NCBI GenBank assembly: GCA_015264885.1
Contig: JABZYY010000049.1
Location: forward strand, 1 to 8,238
From: Streptococcus sp.
GTDB lineage: Bacteria; Bacillota; Bacilli; Lactobacillales; Aerococcaceae
Direction: 5' to 3'
DNA length: 8,238 bases
Positions 1 through 7,811 of this stretch are shown here, piece by piece (within the stretch, counting starts at the first letter, position 1; the number at the start of each line of letters is the position of its first letter). The notes under the pieces are model-generated. The model ran no database searches. It was not told the origin of the DNA and saw only the letters and a program-made list of their open reading frames with translations. The position numbers were made by a program, and so were the translations under genes.

Positions 1-804
1 GCATACGATACTGAAAAAGGGGCAGGGACAATGAGTCCTTATACATTCCTTCGTGCAATTGGACCAGAACCTTGGAATGCGGCATACGTGGAACCTTCAC
101 GTCGTCCTGCAGATGGACGTTATGGAGAAAATCCAAACCGTTTATTCCAACACCACCAATTCCAAGTGGTGATGAAACCATCTCCTGAAAATATTCAAGA
201 ATTATATTTAGGAAGCTTAGAAGCTCTTGGAATCAACCCGTTAGAACACGATATTCGTTTCGTGGAAGATAACTGGGAAAACCCTTCACTTGGCTGCGCT
301 GGTTTAGGATGGGAAGTATGGCTTGATGGAATGGAAGTGACTCAATTTACGTATTTCCAACAAGTAGGTGGATTAGAGTGTCATCCTGTAACAAGTGAGA
401 TTACTTACGGTTTAGAACGTCTTGCTTCATACATTCAAGAAGTGGAGAGTGTTTATGATTTAGTTTGGACTGGAGATGTTAAATACGGAGATATCTTCAC
501 TCAACCAGAATATGAACATTCTAAATATGCTTTTGAAGAAAGTAATGCAGAATTATTAATGCAATTATTTACAGACTTTGAAAAAGAAGCCACTGTATTA
601 ATGGAAAAAGGCTTAGTTCACCCAGCTTATGACTATGTATTGAAATGCTCACATGCATTTAATTTAATGGATGCTCGCGGAATTATTTCAGCAACAGACC
701 GTGCTGGATTCCTTGGCCGTATTCGTAAAATGGCTCGTACCATCGCGAAAACTTTCGTGGCTGAACGTGAAGCTTTAGGATTCCCATTATTGAAAGAGAA
801 ATAA
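1..804 (+). CDS. glyQ: Glycine--tRNA ligase alpha subunit, 5'-truncated by window edge
   Basis: Alpha subunit of the heterotetrameric bacterial glycyl-tRNA synthetase, a cytoplasmic enzyme that forms glycyl-AMP and charges tRNA-Gly; this subunit carries the class II catalytic core. The frame is open from base 1, so the first visible codons ([10 protein letters not shown]) belong to the gene and the ATG at 31 is an internal Met. By comparison with Firmicutes GlyQ (about 295-300 residues) roughly 25-30 residues are missing upstream; 267 are present. Diagnostic blocks in visible numbering are GPEPW (21-25) and [16 protein letters not shown] (32-47), followed by a [25 protein letters not shown] block, all near-invariant in this family. 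It ends with TAA 20 bases before glyS, the usual glyQS order. In many Firmicutes glyQS is controlled by a glycine T-box leader; any such leader would lie outside this window. Identification is secure. Confidence 0.97.
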   Translation, partial: AYDTEKGAGTMSPYTFLRAIGPEPWNAAYVEPSRRPADGRYGENPNRLFQHHQFQVVMKPSPENIQELYLGSLEALGINPLEHDIRFVEDNWENPSLGCAGLGWEVWLDGMEVTQFTYFQQVGGLECHPVTSEITYGLERLASYIQEVESVYDLVWTGDVKYGDIFTQPEYEHSKYAFEESNAELLMQLFTDFEKEATVLMEKGLVHPAYDYVLKCSHAFNLMDARGIISATDRAGFLGRIRKMARTIAKTFVAEREALGFPLLKEK

Positions 805-812
805 GAGAGTTT

Positions 813-819
813 GGAGGAG
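813..819 (+). promoter_or_regulatory. Ribosome binding site of glyS
   Basis: GGAGGAG sits in the 20-base glyQ-glyS gap, five bases before the ATG at 825. It is a near-perfect Shine-Dalgarno match and supports that start. Confidence 0.85.
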
Positions 820-824
820 AGAGA

Positions 825-2894
825 ATGACACAATCATTATTATTAGAAATCGGTTTAGAAGAATTACCTGCTCAATATGTTCGAACAAGTTCTGAACAAT
901 TAGCAAAACGTGTGGAAGACTTCTTCAAAGATGAAAATTTAGCATTTGAATCCGTAGAAGCATTTGCGACTCCAAGAAGATTGGCAGTTCGTGTCAATGG
1001 ATTAGTAGAAGAACAAGCAGACCGCGAAGAAATCTTTAAAGGACCATCTTTAGCAATTGCGAAAAAAGACGGTGCTTGGACAAAAGCGGCTGAAGGATTT
1101 GTTCGTGGAAAAGGGTTAACAACAGATGATATTTACGTTGAAGAAGTGAACGGTGTTGAATACATTCATGTAAAACAACATATTGCTGGTAAATCAACAA
1201 AAGAAGTTGTTAAAAACCTATCTTCTGTGATTACAGATATGAAATTCCCAGTAACAATGCGTTGGGCAGCTCATACATTTGAATACTTACGTCCAATTCA
1301 CTGGATTGTAGCTTTATATGGAAATGAAGTAATCGAAGAAATCGGCGTATTAGATGTAAGAGCCGGACGTACTTCAAGAGGTCATCGTTTCTTAGGAAAA
1401 GAAGCAACCATTGAAAGCCCAGAAAGCTATGAAAAAGCTTTGGCTGAACAATTTGTCATCGTGAACCAAGATGAACGTAAAGCCTTAGTTCGCAAGCAAA
1501 TTGAAGAATTAGCTGCTAAAAACAACTGGATTATTCCAATTGATGAAGACTTATTAGAAGAAGTAAGCTCAATCCTTGAATACCCAACAGCATTTGCGGG
1601 TACTTTCGATGAAAAATACTTAGTCGTTCCAGAACCAGTATTAGTTACATCAATGAAAGAACACCAACGCTATTTCGTTGTGTATAACCAAGAAAAACAA
1701 TTATTACCATTCTTCGTTTCAGTTCGTAACGGTAACGACTACATGATTGAAAACGTTGCTAAAGGAAATCAAAAAGTATTAACAGCTCGACTAGAAGATG
1801 CTTTATTCTTCTATGAAGAAGACTTAAAGATTCCAATGACAACTTTCTTGAAGAAATTAGAAACATTAAACTTCCATGCTAAAATTGGTTCTATGACAGA
1901 GAAAATGGATCGCGTGCAATTACTTGTGGGACGTCTTGCAAAAGAATTGAACTTACCAAGTGATGTTGTTGTTACAGCGCAACGTGCAGCTTCTATTTAT
2001 AAATTCGACTTAGTAACAAATATGGTTGGAGAGTTCCCTGAATTACAAGGAATCATGGGTGAAATCTATGCGTTGAAACAAGGCGAAACTGCTGAAGTAG
2101 CCCAAGCAATCCGTGAACACTATATGCCAACAAGTGCAGATGGGGATCTTCCAACTTCTGTACCTGGTGCTTTACTTGCGGTTGCAGATAAGTTAGATAC
2201 ATTCTTGAGCTTTACGGCTGCTGGAATGCTTCCAACTGGTTCAAACGACCCTTATGCACTACGTCGTCAAGTAATGGGGCTTGTACAAATTCTTGCAGCT
2301 TTTGAATGGAACATCGAAATTGAAGACTTTACAAAACTATTGTTAGGTCTTGATTATGCTGAGTTCCTAACAGGTAAAGAAGATGAAATTGAAGCGTTTA
2401 TCTTAAGCTTTATTCGTGAACGTGTAGCACAACGTATCGCTACTATTACAAAACGTCATGATATTATTGATGCGGTTGTAAACAGCAATACTTCATCAGT
2501 TCCTGAACAATTGAAGGCAGCAAAAGTTCTTTCAGCCGTTTCAGAATCTGAAGAATTTAAAGGAATCACAGAGGCCTTAAACCGTGTTATCAATATTAGT
2601 GCGAAAGCTCAGGATGATGCGAGCGGTGAAATTTTAGAGGAACGCTTAGAAACAGAAAGTGAACGTAACTTAGTGAAAGCTATTCAAGAGTTGAATGCAA
2701 AAGTAGGTTCATTAACGCTTGAAGAGTTATACAGTCATTTAGAAGCAATTGCACCAAAAATCAATGATTTCTTCAATGAAAATATGGTTATGGTAGACGA
2801 TGAAGAAACTCGTCGTAACCGTCTAAGATTCTTAGGATTGCTATCACAAATCATTTTAGATTTTGCAGATTTCACTTCATTAATCGTTAAATAA
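825..2894 (+). CDS. glyS: Glycine--tRNA ligase beta subunit
   Basis: Beta subunit of glycyl-tRNA synthetase, needed for tRNA-Gly recognition and activity of the alpha2-beta2 enzyme. At 689 residues it has the full family length. The N-terminus [15 protein letters not shown] is the GlyS signature. The middle holds the [13 protein letters not shown] block and the EHYMP...[20 protein letters not shown] region typical of the HD-like domain, followed by NDPYALRR at residues 474-481. The C-terminal third ([10 protein letters not shown]...HDIIDAVV, then [19 protein letters not shown] near the end) is the DALR-type anticodon-binding domain. The start at ATG 825 is supported by GGAGGAG just upstream. 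It is preceded by glyQ and followed by obg after only 31 bases, suggesting cotranscription. Nothing about the gene is anomalous; no frameshift or missing block was seen. Confidence 0.98.
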   Translation: MTQSLLLEIGLEELPAQYVRTSSEQLAKRVEDFFKDENLAFESVEAFATPRRLAVRVNGLVEEQADREEIFKGPSLAIAKKDGAWTKAAEGFVRGKGLTTDDIYVEEVNGVEYIHVKQHIAGKSTKEVVKNLSSVITDMKFPVTMRWAAHTFEYLRPIHWIVALYGNEVIEEIGVLDVRAGRTSRGHRFLGKEATIESPESYEKALAEQFVIVNQDERKALVRKQIEELAAKNNWIIPIDEDLLEEVSSILEYPTAFAGTFDEKYLVVPEPVLVTSMKEHQRYFVVYNQEKQLLPFFVSVRNGNDYMIENVAKGNQKVLTARLEDALFFYEEDLKIPMTTFLKKLETLNFHAKIGSMTEKMDRVQLLVGRLAKELNLPSDVVVTAQRAASIYKFDLVTNMVGEFPELQGIMGEIYALKQGETAEVAQAIREHYMPTSADGDLPTSVPGALLAVADKLDTFLSFTAAGMLPTGSNDPYALRRQVMGLVQILAAFEWNIEIEDFTKLLLGLDYAEFLTGKEDEIEAFILSFIRERVAQRIATITKRHDIIDAVVNSNTSSVPEQLKAAKVLSAVSESEEFKGITEALNRVINISAKAQDDASGEILEERLETESERNLVKAIQELNAKVGSLTLEELYSHLEAIAPKINDFFNENMVMVDDEETRRNRLRFLGLLSQIILDFADFTSLIVK

Positions 2895-2908
2895 GAACCC
2901 TCACACAG

Positions 2909-2915
2909 AAAGGAG
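2909..2915 (+). promoter_or_regulatory. Ribosome binding site that decides the obg start
   Basis: AAAGGAG lies ten bases before ATG 2926. The in-frame GTG at 2917 is one base away from this site, too close for initiation, so ATG 2926 is preferred. Confidence 0.75.
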
Positions 2916-2925
2916 AGTGAATGAA

Positions 2926-4233
2926 ATGGCAGTATTTTATGATCGTGCCACGATTCAAGTCAAAGCCGGAAAAGGTGGAGACGGAATGGTTGCGTTTCGT
3001 CGTGAAAAATATGTACCAGACGGAGGTCCAGCTGGTGGAGACGGCGGTAAAGGCGGAAGTGTTATTTTTAAAGTCGATTCAGGACTTAGAACCTTATTAG
3101 ATTTCCGTCATAAACGTCATTTCAAAGCAAAACCTGGTGAAAACGGCATGAGTAAGAGTATGTATGGCCGTGGAGCAGAAGACTTAATCGTTAAAGTTCC
3201 ACCAGGAACAATCGTTAGAAATGCTGAAACGAAAGCACTGATTGCAGACTTAGTAGAAGATGGGCAAGAAGTAGTAGTTGCTAAAGGAGGCCGTGGTGGT
3301 CGAGGAAATATCCGTTTTGCAACGCATAAAAATCCTGCTCCAGATATCGCCGAGAATGGTGAGCCAGGGGAAGAGTTTGAACTCGATTTAGAATTAAAAG
3401 TTTTAGCTGACGTTGGATTAGTAGGTTTTCCATCTGTTGGTAAATCGACTTTACTTTCAGTAATTTCTAGTGCAAAACCAAAAATTGCAGACTATCACTT
3501 TACAACATTAAACCCTCAATTAGGAATGGCGCAGTCTCCAAATGGCGAGCAATTTGTCGTTGCAGACTTACCAGGATTAATTGAAGGAGCCCATACAGGT
3601 GTTGGGCTTGGAATCCATTTCTTAAAACACATCGAACGTACAAAAGTATTACTTCATGTGATTGATATGGCCGCTATGGAAGGCCGTGATCCTTTTGAAG
3701 ACTACAAGATTATTCAAGAGGAATTAGGAAGTTACCACTTGCGTTTATTGGAACGTCCAATGCTGATTGTGGCGAACAAAATGGACCAACCTCAAGCAGA
3801 AGAAAACTTAGAAAAGTTCAAAAAAGATTTAGCAGATAGTCTGTCCGAAGGGCAAGAAATGCCTGAGATTTTCCCGATTTCTGCGTATCGTCGTGATGGA
3901 CTTCAAGCATTACTTGCTAGAACGGCTGAAGTTTTAGAAGAAACAGAATTCTTCCCTTTAAACGAAGAAGTAGTAGAAACACATATCGTTTATGGATTAG
4001 AGGAAGAAGAAGTACCGTTCAAAGTGACAAGAGATCCAGATGGTACTTGGGTACTGTATGGTGACAAGATTGAAAAACTATTCAAGATGACAAATATGGA
4101 ACATGATGAGTCAGTAATGCGATTCTCACGTCAATTACGTGGAATGGGTGTAGATAGCACTTTACGTGAAAAAGGCGCCGAAAATGGCGATTTAGTACGT
4201 ATTCTAAACTTCTCATTTGAGTTCGTTGATTAA
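2926..4233 (+). CDS. obg: Obg family GTPase (CgtA/ObgE)
   Basis: Essential low-affinity GTPase that binds the 50S ribosomal subunit during late assembly and is linked to (p)ppGpp and stress signalling in other bacteria. The chosen start gives 435 residues, the normal size. Three domains are visible. The glycine-rich Obg fold covers about 1-158, with repeated [13 protein letters not shown] stretches. The G domain has G1 GFPSVGKST (167-175), G3 DLPG (214-217), G4 NKMD (284-287) and G5 SAY starting at 319. A C-terminal OCT domain (about 350-435) contains [19 protein letters not shown]. All nucleotide-binding motifs are intact. An alternative GTG at 2917 would add three residues (MNE) but sits too close to the Shine-Dalgarno. 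The stop codon overlaps the ribosome binding site of the next gene, so translation is likely coupled. Confidence 0.97.
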   Translation: MAVFYDRATIQVKAGKGGDGMVAFRREKYVPDGGPAGGDGGKGGSVIFKVDSGLRTLLDFRHKRHFKAKPGENGMSKSMYGRGAEDLIVKVPPGTIVRNAETKALIADLVEDGQEVVVAKGGRGGRGNIRFATHKNPAPDIAENGEPGEEFELDLELKVLADVGLVGFPSVGKSTLLSVISSAKPKIADYHFTTLNPQLGMAQSPNGEQFVVADLPGLIEGAHTGVGLGIHFLKHIERTKVLLHVIDMAAMEGRDPFEDYKIIQEELGSYHLRLLERPMLIVANKMDQPQAEENLEKFKKDLADSLSEGQEMPEIFPISAYRRDGLQALLARTAEVLEETEFFPLNEEVVETHIVYGLEEEEVPFKVTRDPDGTWVLYGDKIEKLFKMTNMEHDESVMRFSRQLRGMGVDSTLREKGAENGDLVRILNFSFEFVD

Positions 4234-4237
4234 GGAG
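4231..4237 (+). promoter_or_regulatory. Ribosome binding site of the acyltransferase gene, overlapping the obg stop
   Basis: TAAGGAG contains the TAA stop of obg and the Shine-Dalgarno of the next gene. The gap to ATG 4246 is eight bases; the in-frame TTG at 4240 is only two bases away and is an unlikely start. The arrangement suggests translational coupling. Confidence 0.8.
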
Positions 4238-4245
4238 TTTTGAAT

Positions 4246-6069
4246 ATGATTGATAGAAGTGAGATGGAAAAACGTTTTTACGTATCTTCATTTGATGGCC
4301 TGAGAGCGATAGGAATTCTTAGTATTATTATTTATCACTTGTATTCTTATCGCATGCCAGGTGGGTTTCTAGGATTAGACATCTTCCTCATTTTAGCGGG
4401 CTACTTTATGACGAACCGCCTAATGACAAGTTTGATGAATGATGGCAAGATTCCTTTGAAGCAGTTTTTATTAAAACGTCTAGCACGTATTGCACTTCCT
4501 TTAATTGCAATGCTCGTTCTAGTATTCATTTATATTACGCTGTTTCAAAATGATATGTTGGTGAACTTAAGAGGATCATTTAGTTCCAGTTTAGTCTTCT
4601 TAAATAACTGGTGGCAGATTTTCCAAGCTCAAACGTTTATTCCAAACTTATTAACGGAAAATCCATTTGAACACTTATGGTATATTTCATTAGCCTTTCA
4701 GTTTTACTTATTGTGGCCAATTGTATTTGCATTCTTAAGTTTATTCCTTAAGAAGCATAATTCATTATTTGTGGCAATTGTAGTGTTAGCTACTGCTTCA
4801 TTTGGATTAATGCTCTTTAGTTATAAAGGTGCAGATTCATTAACGTATGTCACAATGAGCACAGGAACTCGATTATTCTCAATGCTGATTGGTTCATGTA
4901 CAGCATTGCTATATCCTTTAGATCGTTTCCAAAAGGAACATAAATCTAGAGTGCCATATGAGCAATATTTAAGATTAATTCCGATCGTGTTAATGTTCAT
5001 CTTGTTATTTACACTTGGACGTAACGAAGATATTACTTATCGTGGAGGAATGCTACTTTTTGATTTAACAGTTGCAGCTGTTATTTTGATGAGTGTACAT
5101 CCTAAGGTAGGGACAGGAATTTTATTCCGTTTCAAACCATTAACGGTGATTGGTCGTAGAAGTTTATCGTATTACTTATGGTTCTTACCAATTATTGTGT
5201 TATACCAAGCAAAAATGGGGATTGCTGGTTCAAGTAATTTAATTCACGGCATCATCCAATTGGTACTCATTCTTTTCTTTGGAGAAGTTTGGTATCAAGT
5301 TTTTGAGAAAAGACGTTATCTTCAAATGGTCCGTAAATTGATGGGGCTGTTGAATGAAAAAACGGCTTATGGAAAACAAATTTTGTTTGGACTCTGTGCA
5401 GTACCGCTCATTATTTTAGCAGTAGGGCTCGTACAGTCTACAAGTAAATTATCTGAACAAGAGACCATGCTTACTGAATTAATCCATACGAACCAAACAA
5501 TTGTGGATAATACCCAGCAAACAGATAAGAAGCTATTGAAGACGATTAACAACGTGGTTGGATTAACGCGTGAAGAAACAGTCTTTAGCAGTAATAGTTC
5601 GATTACCTTTATAGGGGATCAATCGCTACTTGCAATTGCGAATGAACTAACAACGATTTATCCAAATGCTGTGATGCATGCAACACCGATTGCCCAAGTA
5701 ACAGATTTAGCTTCAACCATTAATGAACTGAAAGCAAAGAATCAATTACATGACACTGTTGTTTTAATGTTTGGGGCCAATAGTGCATTTACTAAAGGGC
5801 AATTGGAACGTGAATTAAAACGTATTGGGATGGAAAAACAAATCTTCCTTGTTACAACGACAACGTCTAAAACGTGGAGAGATGATGTAAATTCTGTTTA
5901 CGCTGCTGTTAGCGAAAAGTATTCCAATGTCCATGTACTTGACTGGAATGAATATTCGAAAGACCAAGATTGGTTCTATTCACGAAAATCTTATGTAACA
6001 GAAGTAGGAGCTCATGAAGAAGCGCTCTTCTTTGCTAAGAAAATTTATGAAACATTGAGAGGAAATTAA
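4246..6069 (+). CDS. OatA-like membrane acyltransferase with degenerate SGNH domain
   Basis: A 607-residue protein with the architecture of peptidoglycan O-acetyltransferase OatA. The N-terminal acyltransferase-3 domain has about ten membrane segments (roughly 21-353); an eleventh (379-397) and a polar Thr/Gln-rich linker (about 398-450) lead to an extracytoplasmic SGNH-hydrolase-like domain (about 451-607). Family marks in the membrane part are DGLRAIG (17-23), Arg20-x10-His31, GGFLGLDIF (39-47), an RxxR near 80 and HLWYIS (143-148). Known OatA enzymes move acetyl groups across the membrane and the SGNH domain transfers them to MurNAc. Here the SGNH Ser-Asp-His set appears lost: GDS reads GDQ (457-459), and DGVH reads RKSY (580-583). 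Only GAN (510-512) survives. The membrane Glu expected before QFY is Ala150. The fold, length and frame are intact, so it is not a simple pseudogene. It may be a pseudoenzyme, or may modify a different target. It sits 12 bases after obg and one base before rnz. Family assignment is firm; function is not. Confidence 0.88.
   Translation: MIDRSEMEKRFYVSSFDGLRAIGILSIIIYHLYSYRMPGGFLGLDIFLILAGYFMTNRLMTSLMNDGKIPLKQFLLKRLARIALPLIAMLVLVFIYITLFQNDMLVNLRGSFSSSLVFLNNWWQIFQAQTFIPNLLTENPFEHLWYISLAFQFYLLWPIVFAFLSLFLKKHNSLFVAIVVLATASFGLMLFSYKGADSLTYVTMSTGTRLFSMLIGSCTALLYPLDRFQKEHKSRVPYEQYLRLIPIVLMFILLFTLGRNEDITYRGGMLLFDLTVAAVILMSVHPKVGTGILFRFKPLTVIGRRSLSYYLWFLPIIVLYQAKMGIAGSSNLIHGIIQLVLILFFGEVWYQVFEKRRYLQMVRKLMGLLNEKTAYGKQILFGLCAVPLIILAVGLVQSTSKLSEQETMLTELIHTNQTIVDNTQQTDKKLLKTINNVVGLTREETVFSSNSSITFIGDQSLLAIANELTTIYPNAVMHATPIAQVTDLASTINELKAKNQLHDTVVLMFGANSAFTKGQLERELKRIGMEKQIFLVTTTTSKTWRDDVNSVYAAVSEKYSNVHVLDWNEYSKDQDWFYSRKSYVTEVGAHEEALFFAKKIYETLRGN
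6057..6063 (+). promoter_or_regulatory. Ribosome binding site of rnz inside the acyltransferase 3' end
   Basis: GAGAGGA, within the last codons of the acyltransferase gene, lies seven bases before ATG 6071. Since only one base separates the TAA (6067-6069) from this ATG, coupling by ribosome reinitiation is plausible. Confidence 0.7.
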
Positions 6070-6070
6070 A

Positions 6071-7015
6071 ATGGAATTGCAATTTCTAGGAACAGGTGCT
6101 GGAGTACCTTCTAAAATGAGAAACGTCACTTCAATTGCATTAAAGCTTCTCGATGAGATTAATGAAGTGTGGTTATTCGATTGTGGAGAAGCTACACAGC
6201 AACAAATTTTAAATACAAGTATTCGTCCTGGTAAGATTAAAAAGATTTTCATTACACATATGCATGGAGATCATATTTTTGGGTTACCTGGACTACTGAC
6301 TAGTCGTTCTTTCCAAGGGGGAGAAGATGATTTAACCCTCTATGGTCCTAAAGGAATTAAGAACTTTATCGACACAACGATTCAAGCTTCTTGTTCTAAA
6401 TTGGGATATCCTTTAAAAGTGGTTGAATTTGAAAAAGAAGGCCTGCTTTTCGATGATAAGCATTTTAAAGTGGAACTAAAACGACTCGAACATGGGATTC
6501 CTTCATATGGATTCCGTGTGACAGAAAAAGATCAACCTGGCGAATTACAAGCTGACCGTTTAAGAGAGTTAGGGATTCCTTTTGGGCCACTTTATGGAAA
6601 GCTAAAAAAAGGGGAGACGATTACTCTAGAAGACGGAACAGTCGTGAATGGACAAGATTACATTTCACCAGATATTAAGGGACGTGTTGTGACCATTTGC
6701 GGAGATACTCGTAAATGTGAGGCTAGTGAAATCTTAGCGTATCGTTCAGATGTTCTTGTTCACGAGGCTACGTACGAAGGAGATAAAGGGCAACAAGCCT
6801 ATCGTCATTTCCATTCGACGAGTCTTCAAGCGGCTGAAGTTGCCAAAAATGCCGAAGTTAAGCGACTCTTGTTAACTCATATTAGTGCGCGCTATATTGG
6901 AAAACAATCCCAAGAGTTAGAAGACGAAGCAAAAACAATCTTTGAAAATGTACAAGTTGTAAAAGACTTCGACATTGTGAACGTTGAAAGGATTAAACAT
7001 CATGAAGGACGATAA
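6071..7015 (+). CDS. rnz: Ribonuclease Z (tRNA 3' endonuclease)
   Basis: Zinc-dependent metallo-beta-lactamase-fold endonuclease that removes the 3' trailer of tRNA precursors, mainly those lacking an encoded CCA. At 314 residues it matches the short bacterial RNase Z form. The metal-binding set is complete: HMHGDH (His63, His65, Asp67, His68), His141 in EHGIPSYGF, Asp212 in GDTRK and His270 in LLLTHIS. The HFHSTS block before the last histidine is also typical. The [11 protein letters not shown] segment (about 178-188) lies in the region of the flexible substrate-binding arm. The start ATG 6071 has a good ribosome binding site and lies one base after the acyltransferase stop. The 3' end overlaps the next gene by 14 bases. 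It should be an active housekeeping enzyme. Confidence 0.97.
   Translation: MELQFLGTGAGVPSKMRNVTSIALKLLDEINEVWLFDCGEATQQQILNTSIRPGKIKKIFITHMHGDHIFGLPGLLTSRSFQGGEDDLTLYGPKGIKNFIDTTIQASCSKLGYPLKVVEFEKEGLLFDDKHFKVELKRLEHGIPSYGFRVTEKDQPGELQADRLRELGIPFGPLYGKLKKGETITLEDGTVVNGQDYISPDIKGRVVTICGDTRKCEASEILAYRSDVLVHEATYEGDKGQQAYRHFHSTSLQAAEVAKNAEVKRLLLTHISARYIGKQSQELEDEAKTIFENVQVVKDFDIVNVERIKHHEGR
6987..6992 (+). promoter_or_regulatory. Ribosome binding site that decides the SDR start
   Basis: AAAGGA inside the end of rnz lies nine bases before ATG 7002. The in-frame TTG at 6984 lies upstream of the site, so ATG 7002 is the better start. Confidence 0.75.
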
Positions 7016-7799
7016 ATGGTTTTCAAATCAAGTGGTTCTTGTGACGGGAGCTAGTGGTGGTTTAGGTGCACAAATCGCACTGGAATTAGCTAAAAGAGAT
7101 GTACAGTTAATTCTAGTGGCTCGTAATGAATCAAAGCTAGAGCAGGTAGCTGCTGAGTGCAAATCGTTCACATCTAAACCGGTTGATATCTATTCGTGTG
7201 ATTTAACACAGGATGAGTCTGTTAATGAGTTACTAGCGACTCTTGATGAATCATATAAGATTACGATGGTAATCAACAATGCAGGTCTAGGGTACTTTAA
7301 ATTAGCTAAATACCTAAGTGAATCTGAGATTAGTCAAATGCTTCAGTTGAATTTGAATGCATTAATTAAAATCACACAGCATTTTGTTCCTCGTTTTATC
7401 GAAGCTAAGAGCGGAGTGTTTGTGAATATCGCTTCTCAAGCAGCAAAATCAGCGACGGCTAAATCATCCGTGTACTCAGCAACTAAATTTGGAGTGTTAG
7501 GATATTCGAATGCATTGCGTTTAGAATTAAAACCTTATGGAATCCATGTGATGACCGTCAATCCTGGACCGATTGCGACAGATTTCTTTGATAAAGCGGA
7601 GCCAACCGGGAAATACTTAGAGCAATTAGGCTCTGTCGTACTAGATCCAGTGAAGGTAGCAGGAGAGGTTGTTAAAGGGATTGAAAGAGAAAAACGTGAA
7701 GTGAATTTACCAAAAACGATGAACTTTGCAAGTAAATTAAATATTTTATTCCCGAAAATAGGAGACAAACTATTAGGGAGTATTTTCAATAAAAAGTAG
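7002..7799 (+). CDS. Short-chain dehydrogenase/reductase (SDR)
   Basis: A 265-residue classical SDR oxidoreductase, predicted cytoplasmic, resembling the DltE/YqjQ-like SDRs found beside rnz in Firmicutes. The Rossmann nucleotide-binding motif TGASGGLG is at 15-22. Arg41 after the second beta strand (VARNESKL) suggests preference for NADP(H), an inference. NNAG is at 92-95. The catalytic set is complete, with Ser145 in NIAS, Tyr158 and Lys162 in YSATK, followed by the typical NPGPIATDF. The C-terminal 30 or so residues are basic and hydrophobic (ending in FNKK), which could favour membrane association, though this is weak. It begins 14 bases inside rnz and ends 12 bases before recJ, so coupled expression is likely. 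The substrate cannot be deduced from sequence. Confidence 0.94.
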   Translation: MKDDKWFSNQVVLVTGASGGLGAQIALELAKRDVQLILVARNESKLEQVAAECKSFTSKPVDIYSCDLTQDESVNELLATLDESYKITMVINNAGLGYFKLAKYLSESEISQMLQLNLNALIKITQHFVPRFIEAKSGVFVNIASQAAKSATAKSSVYSATKFGVLGYSNALRLELKPYGIHVMTVNPGPIATDFFDKAEPTGKYLEQLGSVVLDPVKVAGEVVKGIEREKREVNLPKTMNFASKLNILFPKIGDKLLGSIFNKK

Positions 7800-7807
7800 A
7801 GGAGGTG
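7800..7807 (+). promoter_or_regulatory. Strong ribosome binding site of recJ
   Basis: AGGAGGTG is an exact match to the core anti-Shine-Dalgarno complement, placed directly after the SDR stop (7797-7799) and four bases before ATG 7812. It is the strongest site in the window. Confidence 0.85.
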
Positions 7808-7811
7808 TACG

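Noticed and set aside
633..833. Minus-strand open frame of 66 codons across the glyQ-glyS junction
   Set aside because: It lies almost wholly opposite glyQ, has no recognisable product or ribosome binding site, and is explained by codon bias of the real gene.
2863..2892. Possible promoter before obg (TTGCAG, 18 bases, TTAAAT)
   Set aside because: It matches only three of six and four of six consensus positions, which is expected by chance in AT-rich DNA.
2917..2925. GTG start for obg, three codons upstream
   Set aside because: It is one base from the AAAGGAG site, too close for initiation; ATG 2926 also gives the normal Obg N-terminus.
4176..4189. Possible hairpin CGCC-GAAAAT-GGCG near the end of obg
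   Set aside because: The stem is only four base pairs, is not followed by a T-run and lies within conserved obg codons, so it is not a credible terminator.
4240..4245. TTG start for the acyltransferase, two codons upstream
   Set aside because: It lies only two bases after the Shine-Dalgarno, while ATG 4246 has an eight-base spacing.
4246..6069. The acyltransferase gene as a pseudogene
   Set aside because: There is no frameshift or premature stop over 607 codons, the domain layout is complete and a good ribosome binding site is kept. Loss of catalytic residues alone does not make it a decayed gene.
5980..6252. Minus-strand open frame of 90 codons opposite the acyltransferase-rnz junction
   Set aside because: It is antisense to two well-supported genes, its composition is unlike a real protein and no family is recognisable. 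The other minus-strand frames at 4082-4291, 5367-5552, 7535-7789 and 7786-7977 were rejected for the same reasons.
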